Positions 1-5,646 of a stretch of 10,213 bases of DNA are shown in pieces. The translations under genes were made by a program, and so were the position numbers. The first letter of the stretch is position 1; every line of letters starts with the position of its first letter. Source of the stretch: Anaerolineae bacterium. GTDB lineage: Bacteria; Chloroflexota; Anaerolineae; B4-G1; DUEL01. The notes beneath the pieces were generated by a model. The model saw only the letters and a list, made by a program, of their open reading frames with translations. It was not told where the DNA came from and searched no databases. The stretch covers positions 1 to 10,213 of the forward strand of contig JAOZPF010000087.1 in assembly GCA_029932895.1 (NCBI GenBank). The letters run 5' to 3'.

Positions 1-283
<283 letters not shown>

Positions 284-372
284 CGCGGAGAATTTGGAGT
301 TTTCGCTTTTTTCAGCTGGACGCAATTGACTTGCGTCATGAGGTTAACAACCTAGAATCGTGGCTAAGGGTC
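284..372 (+). other. 23S-5S rRNA spacer with two small hairpins
   Basis: This short non-coding spacer joins the 23S and 5S genes. It holds a T-rich stretch (299-312) and two perfect inverted repeats: GACGCAA at 319-325 with TTGCGTC at 331-337 (5-nt loop), and AGGTT at 341-345 with AACCT at 349-353 (3-nt loop). Such stems in rRNA spacers usually take part in ribonuclease processing of the precursor. That role is inferred from position only. Confidence 0.6.
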
Positions 373-490
<118 letters not shown>

Positions 491-501
491 GACCTTTTTC
501 C

Positions 502-530
502 TTGCCTACTGACGCTCTCTATGATACAAT
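502..530 (+). promoter_or_regulatory. promoter for tRNA-Gln
   Basis: A sigma70-type pair is visible: TTGCCT at 502-507 and TACAAT at 525-530, separated by exactly 17 nt. The predicted transcription start is near 537, only a few bases before the mature tRNA 5' end at 541, so the leader would be very short. An overlapping TATGAT at 520-525 has only 12 nt to the same -35 box and is less likely to be the -10. Confidence 0.65.
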
Positions 531-540
531 ATTGCCACCC

Positions 541-611
541 TGGGGCGTGGCCAAGTGGCAAGGCGACGGACTTTGAATCCGTGATCGAAGGTTCGAATCC
601 TTCCGCCCCAG
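541..611 (+). tRNA. tRNA-Gln (anticodon UUG)
   Basis: A full cloverleaf folds. The acceptor stem is TGGGGCG (541-547) with CGCCCCA (604-610) and discriminator G611. The D stem is GCC/GGC (550-552 with 562-564). The anticodon stem is ACGGA/TCCGT (566-570 with 578-582), with loop CTTTGAA and anticodon TTG at 573-575. The variable loop has 4 nt. The T stem is GAAGG/CCTTC with loop TTCGAAT. The 3' CCA is not encoded (CTC follows), so it must be added by nucleotidyltransferase. The anticodon reads CAA and, by wobble, CAG. Confidence 0.97.
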
Positions 612-746
612 CTCAAGGCCTGGGAGGGGAGGGCGGCAGCTAAAGGCTGATCCTGCCCCACTGCCGAAGCGGGCTGGCAACTACAAGCAGGGTCAGCGTG
701 GCACCAGCGTTGCCACTGGTGCAGCCGAGTTTCTGGGAGCAGCCAG
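612..746 (+). ncRNA. candidate structured RNA in the tRNA-Gln transcript tail
   Basis: These 135 nt between the tRNA and its terminator have no convincing reading frame but fold well. GCCTGG at 618-623 can pair with CCAGGC at 743-748 and enclose the rest. Inside, GCTGATCCTGC (646-656) pairs with GCAGGGTCAGC (687-697) over 11 positions with one G-U pair, and GCACCAG (701-707) pairs with CTGGTGC (716-722). An alternative is GTGGCA (699-704) with TGCCAC (711-716). A purine-rich, G-run segment lies at 622-636. I do not recognise it as 6S, SRP RNA, RNase P RNA or tmRNA. It could be an undescribed small RNA or just a structured trailer trimmed from the tRNA. Confidence 0.35.
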
Positions 747-779
747 GCGGCGGACGGGTTTATCCGTCCGCCGCTTTTA
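747..779 (+). terminator. rho-independent terminator after tRNA-Gln
   Basis: A perfect 11-bp GC-rich stem (747-757 with 764-774) encloses a 6-nt loop and is followed by TTTTATT. It ends the tRNA-Gln transcript and any RNA in its tail. The T tract overlaps the stop codon (777-779) of the convergent lipoprotein gene. There is no T tract in the opposite direction, so this is a weaker terminator for the minus-strand gene. Confidence 0.93.
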
Positions 780-1355
780 TTGTGCCGCGCACGCCTGCGC
801 CAACAGGGCCGCGTCGGTCGAGTTGCCCGGTGACGCTGCGATTGTCGCGCTGTATAGCGACCACCCCTCGTCAATGTCGGGAGCGATGTTGGCGCGCCGC
901 GTCACATAGCAACCCACAAAAACGTGTCGGCTCCCATCGAGATGGGTCGCGATCAACATGGTGGGAATGCTCGTATAGGCGCTGCCAGCAGCGCCCTCGA
1001 AGAACGTCGGCGGGCTGACCACGAGGAACACCGAGGCCGTTTCGGCATACCCGTGGACGAAATCGTCGTAGGACGAAACTGGCGGATTGTCCCAGTACTC
1101 CCAGGCCCGCCTGTATTCCTGGCGGTTGATGGCGTTGTAGTAGGAGGCGAGAAGACCGACCGGGTCGCTGCGATCGTCGTATGAGTTGCCAACCGGCACG
1201 ACCAGCGGGGTCGTGGGCGATGCTGTCGGTGAGGACGGTGCAACGCTCTCCTCAACTGCGGGTGTCGATGTGATGCAACCCACGATCAGGGTCAAGAGCA
1301 GAACTGCCCATAAGACAGCCGCGGCGCGGCGTCTAAAACTGTGTTCCAAATTCAT
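777..1355 (-). CDS. lipoprotein of unknown function with an NTF2-like-style region
   Basis: The product has 192 residues. The start is supported by GGGAG about nine bases upstream. The N-terminus is a lipoprotein signal: three arginines (8-10), a hydrophobic stretch (11-26) and lipobox LIVGC with Cys27 as the lipidation site. A Ser/Thr/Pro-rich linker (about 28-54) would tether the domain to the outer face of the membrane. The rest (about 60-192) includes 'SYYNAINRQEYRRAWEYW' (71-88), a motif style I associate with small secreted proteins of Chloroflexota and similar to the first helices of NTF2-like folds. Cys149 and Cys189 are the only cysteines in the mature domain and could form a disulfide. 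The gene stands alone, convergent with the tRNA. Secretion and lipidation are well supported; the function is unknown. Confidence 0.85.
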   Translation of the reverse strand: MNLEHSFRRRAAAVLWAVLLLTLIVGCITSTPAVEESVAPSSPTASPTTPLVVPVGNSYDDRSDPVGLLASYYNAINRQEYRRAWEYWDNPPVSSYDDFVHGYAETASVFLVVSPPTFFEGAAGSAYTSIPTMLIATHLDGSRHVFVGCYVTRRANIAPDIDEGWSLYSATIAASPGNSTDAALLAQACAAQ

Positions 1356-1430
1356 CTTGTGTTACTCCCTTCGCTATAGGCGTGCATGTCCTTCCGGGGC
1401 ATCGTCCGGTGGCAAAACGCGGGCTTGGGT

Positions 1431-1458
1431 AGTTTAGCACAGGATGTGATTCTACCAA
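1431..1458 (-). promoter_or_regulatory. possible promoter of the lipoprotein gene
   Basis: On the minus strand TTGGTA (1458-1453) and TAAACT (1436-1431) are spaced by 16 nt, each matching four of six consensus bases. The leader to the start codon at 1355 would be about 70 nt. It is a moderate match only, but no better pair is visible upstream of this gene. Confidence 0.35.
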
Positions 1459-1590
1459 AATCCCGCCGCGCCTGTCCTCTCGGGTGCATTCTGTCACGGG
1501 GCGACTATCGCCTGTTTGTGTAATCCGTGGCTAGATGACCGCCGCAGGAACAGACGTGATTCGTCCGCCGCCAGTTGGGGGCCGACACGC

Positions 1591-1687
1591 TGCCCCGCTG
1601 GGGCAAGCCGCCGGCTGGCCCTCAAATTGAAGCGCACCCCGCGCAAGCTGGCAGCTTGCGCCACGTCGGCAGCTTGCCCCCAAGCTG
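1591..1687. repeat. cluster of four palindromic elements
   Basis: Four inverted repeats sit close together: TGCCCC-GCT-GGGGCA (1591-1605); GGCAAGCCG-C-CGGCTGGCC (1602-1620, one mismatch); GCGCAAGCTG-G-CAGCTTGCGC (1641-1661, perfect 10-bp arms); and CAGCTTG-CCCC-CAAGCTG (1670-1687, perfect). The 7-mer CAAGCTG or its complement occurs four times in 1644-1687. The spacing and shared word look like a REP-like dispersed palindrome or a multi-site operator. All lie upstream of the predicted moa promoter, so they would not be in that transcript. Confidence 0.7.
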
Positions 1688-1712
1688 AAATGCTCCCCGC
1701 TCTCCTCTGTCA

Positions 1713-1741
1713 TTGACTGGCAGGCGGAACTGATGTACACT
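1713..1741 (+). promoter_or_regulatory. promoter of the moaA operon
   Basis: TTGACT at 1713-1718 and TACACT at 1736-1741 are separated by exactly 17 nt, a good sigma70-type pair. Transcription would start near 1748 and leave a leader of about 57 nt. The upstream in-frame ATG at 1733 falls inside this spacer and would not be transcribed from it, which supports the start at 1805. Confidence 0.6.
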
Positions 1742-1804
1742 AAAGCTCCGTGCTGGCAGACCAGCAACCTGCCGGATGCGGACATGATTGTCTGGAGTGT
1801 CTTT

Positions 1805-2800
1805 ATGCCATACGATGCCTACGAGCGCCCCATCCAGTACCTGCGGATCTCGGTGACCGATCGCTGCAACCTGCGCTGCGTCTACTGTATGCCAGAGGAG
1901 GGCATTCCCCTGATCCCTCACCAGGATATACTGCGCTACGAAGAGATCGTGCGCATCGTGCGGGTGGCGGTCGGCATGGGGCTTGATCGCATCCGGCTGA
2001 CCGGCGGGGAGCCATTGGTCCGCAAAGGGGTGGTGGACTTGGTGGGCGAGCTGGCCCGCATCCCCAATCTCAAGGACCTCTCGATGACCACCAACGGTAT
2101 CCTGCTGGGCCGCTACGCGGAGCGGCTGGCCCAGGCCGGCCTGCGACGGGTCAACGTGAGCCTGGACACTCTGCAGGAGGACCGGTTCCGGCGCATCACC
2201 CGCCGCGGACGGCTGGAGGACGTGCTGGAGGGGCGGCGGGCGGCGCTGGCGGCTGGCATGCGCCCGGTCAAGATCAACACGGTCGTTGTCCGCGGCCTGA
2301 ACGACGATGAGGTCGTTGACATAGCCAGGCTGACGCTCGAGCCGGACTGGCACGTGCGCTTTATCGAGGTGATGCCGCTGGGTGCGGCGGGTGGAGAGGA
2401 GAGCCACTGGTCGGGCAATGGCGTGGTCTCTGCGGCCGAGGTTCGCACGCACATCGAGACGGCCCTGGGGCCGCTAGAACCGGTCCGCGGCGAGACAGGC
2501 AGCGGACCGGCGCGGTACTATCGCTTGCCCGGCGCGGCGGGAACGGTGGGCTTTATCAGTCCGGTCACCGAGCACTTTTGCCATTCCTGCAATCGGCTGC
2601 GGCTGACAGCGGACGGGCGTCTCCTGCCCTGTCTCCTCTCCAACTTTGCCATTGACCTGCGCTCAGTGCTGCGCGGAGGGGGCGACGACGAGCAGCTACG
2701 AGAGACATTCCTTCAGGCGATCATCGCCAAGCCCCGTGGTCATCACCTGGCGGATGGCGTGGCATCGGTATACCTGCCCATGTCCCAGATAGGAGGGTAG
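1805..2800 (+). CDS. moaA: GTP 3',8-cyclase MoaA (radical SAM)
   Basis: MoaA, with MoaC, converts GTP to cyclic pyranopterin monophosphate, the first stage of molybdenum cofactor synthesis; MoaA forms 3',8-cyclo-7,8-dihydro-GTP using S-adenosylmethionine. The product is 331 residues, the family's normal size. The N-terminal radical SAM cluster motif is Cys21-x3-Cys25-x2-Cys28, followed by the SAM-binding 'LTGGEP' (65-70) and 'TTNG' (95-98). The C-terminal substrate-binding cluster ligands are Cys259, Cys262 and Cys276 in 'FCHSCNRLRLT'. The chain ends in Gly-Gly, as required for activity in this family. The ATG at 1805 is chosen because 'YLRISVTDRCN' then lies at the usual distance from the N-terminus, GGAG stands seven bases upstream, and the alternative ATG at 1733 lies within the promoter. 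It is first in an operon with moaC. Confidence 0.97.
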   Translation: MPYDAYERPIQYLRISVTDRCNLRCVYCMPEEGIPLIPHQDILRYEEIVRIVRVAVGMGLDRIRLTGGEPLVRKGVVDLVGELARIPNLKDLSMTTNGILLGRYAERLAQAGLRRVNVSLDTLQEDRFRRITRRGRLEDVLEGRRAALAAGMRPVKINTVVVRGLNDDEVVDIARLTLEPDWHVRFIEVMPLGAAGGEESHWSGNGVVSAAEVRTHIETALGPLEPVRGETGSGPARYYRLPGAAGTVGFISPVTEHFCHSCNRLRLTADGRLLPCLLSNFAIDLRSVLRGGGDDEQLRETFLQAIIAKPRGHHLADGVASVYLPMSQIGG

Positions 2801-2801
2801 A

Positions 2802-3281
2802 ATGGGTCTGAGCCATCTCGACGAACGGGGGGCAGCGCGAATGGTCGATGTGACCGATAAGCAGCCAACGGTGCGGGAGGCTGTGGCGGCGGGCGAGGTT
2901 TGGATGCGCCCGGAGACGTTGGCGCTGGTTCAAAGCGGCGGCGTGCCCAAGGGGGACGTGCTGGCGGTGGCCCGCGTGGCGGGAATCCAGGCAGCCAAGC
3001 AGACTCCTTCCCTCATTCCCCTTTGCCATCCCCTCCCCATTACCTCGGTGGCGGTCGATTTCTCCTTTGACGAGAAGCGAGCGGTGGTGGGGATCACGGC
3101 GCGGGTGCGCTGCACTGGCGTCACCGGGGTCGAGATGGAGGCGCTGACGGCGGTGAGTGTCGCCGCGCTGACTATTTATGATATGTGCAAGGCGGCGGAC
3201 CGTGGAATGCACATTCAGGCCGTCCGCCTGATCCGCAAAAGCGGCGGCAAGAGTGGCGAGATTGTGTTGGAGGAGGAGTGA
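2802..3281 (+). CDS. moaC: cyclic pyranopterin monophosphate synthase MoaC
   Basis: MoaC rearranges the MoaA product to cyclic pyranopterin monophosphate in the cytoplasm. The 159-residue length is normal. Family signatures are 'LIPLCHPLPI' (71-80), 'GVEMEALTAVSVAALTIYDM' (109-128) and the catalytic pair Asp127 and Lys130 (equivalent to E. coli Asp128 and Lys131, by recall of the family). Lys66 and the C-terminal 'KSGGKSG' (146-152) are also typical. AGGAGGG at 2791-2797 lies across the moaA stop codon, and only one base separates the two genes, so translation is probably coupled. No moaB/mogA, moaD, moaE or moeA is seen here; later steps must be encoded elsewhere. Confidence 0.97.
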   Translation: MGLSHLDERGAARMVDVTDKQPTVREAVAAGEVWMRPETLALVQSGGVPKGDVLAVARVAGIQAAKQTPSLIPLCHPLPITSVAVDFSFDEKRAVVGITARVRCTGVTGVEMEALTAVSVAALTIYDMCKAADRGMHIQAVRLIRKSGGKSGEIVLEEE

Positions 3282-3727
3282 GAGGGGAAGTCATCGCCGT
3301 CTGCGTCAGCGAGCGCAAGGGGGTCGCGAAGGAGAACGTGGGTCAGGCTACGCTGCGCCCCGACTGGGGTCTGGAGGGGGACGCCCACGCCGGTCCCTGG
3401 CACCGCCAGGTCTCGTTATTGGCCTGGGAATCAATCGCCAAGATGAGGGCACGAGGACTGGATGTGCAAGCCGGAAGTTTTGCGGAGAATATCACCACCA
3501 GAGGGTTGGAACTGTACACTCTTCCGGTGGGAACCCGGATGCAGTTGGGCACGGCGCTGGTAGAAGTGACCCAGATCGGCAAGCTCTGCCATGCCAAGTG
3601 CGCCGTCTTCCGCGCGGTCGGTGATTGCGTGATGCCGCGGGAGGGCATTTTCGCCCGTGTGCTGGAGCCGGGAGAGGTGGTGGGGGGGGACGTGGTAGAG
3701 GTCCTCCTCCCCCACCCGCTGGAGTGA
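3278..3727 (+). CDS. MOSC-domain protein
   Basis: This is a stand-alone MOSC (molybdenum cofactor sulfurase C-terminal) domain of 149 residues. MOSC domains bind molybdenum cofactor and are linked to sulfur transfer to it or to detoxification enzymes of the YiiM type. Visible family motifs are 'GDAHAGPWHRQVSLL' (34-48), 'FAENITTRG' (68-76), 'LPVGTRMQLG' (82-91), the cysteine region 'GKLCHAKC' (101-108) and 'CVMPREGIFARVL' (117-129). I place the start at the GTG at 3278, which overlaps the moaC stop in a GTGA arrangement and has GGAGG four bases upstream. An ATG at 3185 in this frame lies within moaC and would add residues unlike the family. In some relatives this domain is fused to a MogA/MoaB domain; here it is single. 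The exact substrate is not known. Confidence 0.93.
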   Translation: MRGEVIAVCVSERKGVAKENVGQATLRPDWGLEGDAHAGPWHRQVSLLAWESIAKMRARGLDVQAGSFAENITTRGLELYTLPVGTRMQLGTALVEVTQIGKLCHAKCAVFRAVGDCVMPREGIFARVLEPGEVVGGDVVEVLLPHPLE

Positions 3728-3733
3728 GAGCTG

Positions 3734-4834
3734 ATGCTTGCTTTGGTCCACGACTGGCTCAACCAGATCGGTGGGGCCGAGGATGTGCTGGAGCGGCTGG
3801 TGGAGATGTTCCCTGGCGCGCCGGTTTATACCTCGATGTACTGGAAAGAGGGCATGCCGCCCGCGTACCGCGATTGGGACATCCGCACCACTTGGATGGA
3901 CCGGCTGCCGGGCATCTATCGTCACCACCAGTTCTATTTGCCCCTCTACCCTCTGGCCTTTGGCGGGCTCGATCTCTCTGCCTACCAAGTCGTCCTCAGC
4001 ATCAAGTCCGGCTTCTGCCACGGCGTGCGGACCGGGGAAGCGGCCCACATCTGCTACTGCCTGACTCCCACGCGTTATGTGTGGGATTTCGACGCCTATG
4101 CCGCGCGGGAAGCGCTTCCCCATGCTCTCAAGACCGCGTTGCGGCCCCTGATCAATCTCTTGCGCCGCTGGGATTGGAACGGTGCGCAGAGGGTGACCCG
4201 CTTTATCGCCATCTCTCGCGCGGTGCAGGAGCGCATTCGTCGCTTCTATGGGCGGGAAGCGGCGGTCATCCACCCGCCGGTGAACACTGCCGCCTTTGGC
4301 CCTGCTCCTCACCATGATGACTACTATCTCATTCTCTCCCGGTTGGTTCCCTACCGGCGGATCGACCTGGCGGTGCAGGCGTTCAACCGGCTGCAACTGC
4401 CGCTGGTCGTCGCTGGCGACGGGCGGGATCGGCCCCGGCTGGAGGCAATGGCCGGCCCGACGGTCACTTTTCTGGGGCGGGTGAGCGACAGAGAGCGGGC
4501 GGACCTGCTGGCGCGCTGCCGGGCCTATGTGCTGCCGGGGGTGGAGGATTTTGGCATCGCGCCGCTTCAGGCCCAGGCCGCCGGACGGCCGACGATCGCC
4601 TTTGCGGGTGGTGGAGCATTGGACTATGTGGTGGAAGGGCGGACGGGGGTCTTTTTCCGCGAGCTCACCCCCGAGGCGCTGGTCACCGCTGTCCGCGGGT
4701 TCGACCCCGAGAGTATTGACCCGCGCGCTTGCGTGGAGAACGCCGCGCGGTTTGACGTGGGTGTGTTCAAGAGGGAACTGGGACGGTTCGTGGAGGAAAC
4801 CCTGGGAGGACACGGGAGCGCGGGGGCAGGGTGA
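3734..4834 (+). CDS. glycosyltransferase family 4 (GT-B), WbaZ-like
   Basis: This is a cytoplasmic or membrane-associated retaining glycosyltransferase of 366 residues, likely to add a hexose such as mannose to a lipid-linked polysaccharide intermediate. The N-terminal acceptor half opens with 'LVHDWLNQIGGAEDVLERL' (4-22). The C-terminal nucleotide-sugar half has 'LSRLVPYRRIDLAVQAF' (201-217), 'VAGDGRDR' (227-234), 'FLGRVSD' (246-252) and 'GVEDFGIAPLQAQAAGRP' (269-286). Two usual donor-site residues differ: the Lys of 'VPYKR' is Arg208, and the second Glu of the EX7E motif (Glu271) is Gln279. Both are conservative, so the protein may still be active. It starts six bases after the MOSC gene, with GGAG nine bases upstream, and is probably on the moa transcript. 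The sugar specificity cannot be read from the sequence. Confidence 0.92.
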   Translation: MLALVHDWLNQIGGAEDVLERLVEMFPGAPVYTSMYWKEGMPPAYRDWDIRTTWMDRLPGIYRHHQFYLPLYPLAFGGLDLSAYQVVLSIKSGFCHGVRTGEAAHICYCLTPTRYVWDFDAYAAREALPHALKTALRPLINLLRRWDWNGAQRVTRFIAISRAVQERIRRFYGREAAVIHPPVNTAAFGPAPHHDDYYLILSRLVPYRRIDLAVQAFNRLQLPLVVAGDGRDRPRLEAMAGPTVTFLGRVSDRERADLLARCRAYVLPGVEDFGIAPLQAQAAGRPTIAFAGGGALDYVVEGRTGVFFRELTPEALVTAVRGFDPESIDPRACVENAARFDVGVFKRELGRFVEETLGGHGSAGAG

Positions 4835-4849
4835 CGCACCCCCGTGTCC
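4808..4849. other. inverted repeat across the glycosyltransferase stop
   Basis: GGACACGGG at 4808-4816 and CCCGTGTCC at 4841-4849 form perfect 9-bp arms around a 24-nt loop that contains the stop codon at 4832-4834. There is no T tract, so this is not a standard terminator. It may stabilise or separate the upstream message from the Wzz gene. Confidence 0.5.
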
Positions 4850-4869
4850 CGTTGTGAGGAGGGAGTTGT

Positions 4870-5544
4870 ATGGAACTGCGTTTCTATTGGAGGGTCCTGC
4901 TCCGCCGCTGGTGGCTGGTGGTCGCCCCGGCGCTGGTGGTGCTGCTCTACACGGTGGTTACCTACCACGCTCCGCCGACCGCCTATCAGGCCGTGATGCG
5001 CTTTGCCGCCGGCACACCCCCCGCCGGCGTCAGCCGAGATTACGACCGCTACTACCCCTGGCTCACCTCCGAGTACATCGCCAATGGCCTGGCGGACGTG
5101 GCCGAGACCGGAGTTTTCGCCCAGGCGGTGGCGGACCGGCTGGCGGCCCGCGGCCTGGACGTGGCGCGGACCGCTGTTCAAGGAGCCATCGTCACCGACA
5201 ACGCCCAGTCCATTCTAGTTGTCTACCTCACCTGGTCTGACCCCGAGCAGACTCGTGTTGTCGCCCAGGCGGTGGCTGACGAACTGATGGAGAACGGCGC
5301 GGCCTACTTCCCCCAACTGGAGGGGTTGAGCCCCACCGTCACCCTGCTGGACCCCCCTGCCCCGGTTCCGCTTCCCCCCAGCCTGCGGGCCCAACTCCTG
5401 GGTCCGGCCGTTCGCCTGGGTCTGGCGTTGGCGGTGGGGATTGGTCTGGCGTTCTTGTTCCACTATCTCGACCCCACTGTCCGCGAGTCAGAGGAACTGG
5501 AGGCGCTGGGGATGAACGTCCTGGCCGAGATCCCCAAGCGGTGA
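4870..5544 (+). CDS. Wzz-type polysaccharide co-polymerase (first copy)
   Basis: The 224-residue product has the layout of polysaccharide co-polymerases that set chain length: a short cytoplasmic start, a membrane segment (about 15-32), an extracytoplasmic domain (33 to about 175), a second membrane segment (about 178-199) and a short cytoplasmic tail with 'LEALGMNVLAEIPKR', the usual C-terminal Wzz end. Pro residues just before the second segment (162-170) match the family's proline-rich stretch. It lacks the long coiled coil of enteric Wzz proteins (over 300 residues). The ATG has a strong GGAGGGAG four bases upstream, after a 35-nt gap from the glycosyltransferase. It is probably a partner of the next Wzz-like protein and of the kinase further downstream. 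Confidence 0.87.
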   Translation: MELRFYWRVLLRRWWLVVAPALVVLLYTVVTYHAPPTAYQAVMRFAAGTPPAGVSRDYDRYYPWLTSEYIANGLADVAETGVFAQAVADRLAARGLDVARTAVQGAIVTDNAQSILVVYLTWSDPEQTRVVAQAVADELMENGAAYFPQLEGLSPTVTLLDPPAPVPLPPSLRAQLLGPAVRLGLALAVGIGLAFLFHYLDPTVRESEELEALGMNVLAEIPKR

Positions 5545-5587
5545 CGGCCGGTGACCAGGGCGGGGGGACTGGGCGGGAGAGCTCGGT

Positions 5588-5616
5588 TTGTCATTTATCA
5601 TCCCGCGTGATAGAAT
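5588..5616 (+). promoter_or_regulatory. promoter of the second Wzz/kinase unit
   Basis: TTGTCA at 5588-5593 and TAGAAT at 5611-5616 are separated by exactly 17 nt, each matching five of six consensus bases. Transcription would start near 5623, leaving a leader of about 24 nt to the GTG start. A dyad, TATCA (5596-5600) and TGATA (5608-5612), lies in the spacer and overlaps the -10 box, so it might be a repressor site. Confidence 0.65.
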
Positions 5617-5646
5617 ACCGCCCGCCAGATCGAGGAGGTAAGCGGC

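Larger units (their letters stand above)
1356..1804. other. intergenic region between divergent transcription units
   Basis: No convincing gene lies in these 449 bases; open frames here lack a ribosome-binding site or family resemblance. The region holds the likely minus-strand promoter of the lipoprotein gene, a cluster of four dyad elements (1591-1687) and the likely moa promoter (1713-1741). The 1459-1590 part shows nothing I can name. A molybdenum-cofactor riboswitch is sometimes found before moaA, but the predicted transcript leader here is only about 57 nt, too short for one. Confidence 0.6.

Noticed and set aside
331..358. Promoter-like TTGCGT-16-TAGAAT just before the 5S gene
   Set aside because: It lies within an rRNA operon spacer, where the 5S is expected to be co-transcribed, and it overlaps the two processing hairpins.
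622..636. Possible G-quadruplex in the tRNA tail
   Set aside because: Only three runs of three or more G are present; the fourth has two. This is common in GC-rich DNA.
506..874. Minus-strand open frame across the tRNA, with a 'GGRIRTFDHGF' segment
   Set aside because: This is the familiar false protein produced by reading the antisense of a tRNA gene. It also runs through the terminator and part of the lipoprotein gene.
1733..1804. Upstream ATG start for MoaA
   Set aside because: It lies inside the predicted promoter spacer, and the extra 24 residues are unlike the family; the ATG at 1805 has a proper Shine-Dalgarno site.
1356..1804. Molybdenum-cofactor riboswitch before moaA
   Set aside because: The predicted leader is about 57 nt and the dyads lie upstream of the promoter; I see no match to the riboswitch architecture.
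1622..2452. 276-codon minus-strand open frame opposite moaA
   Set aside because: It is a shadow of moaA with no family resemblance and no suitable start context.
3185..3277. ATG at 3185 as start of the MOSC gene
   Set aside because: It would overlap moaC by almost 100 bases and add non-family residues; the GTG at 3278 has a good ribosome site and stop-start overlap.
3431..4813. 460-codon minus-strand open frame opposite the MOSC and glycosyltransferase genes
   Set aside because: Long antisense frames are common in GC-rich genes. The translated sequence is rich in Arg, His, Gln and Pro, has no recognisable motif, and the plus-strand genes have clear family motifs.
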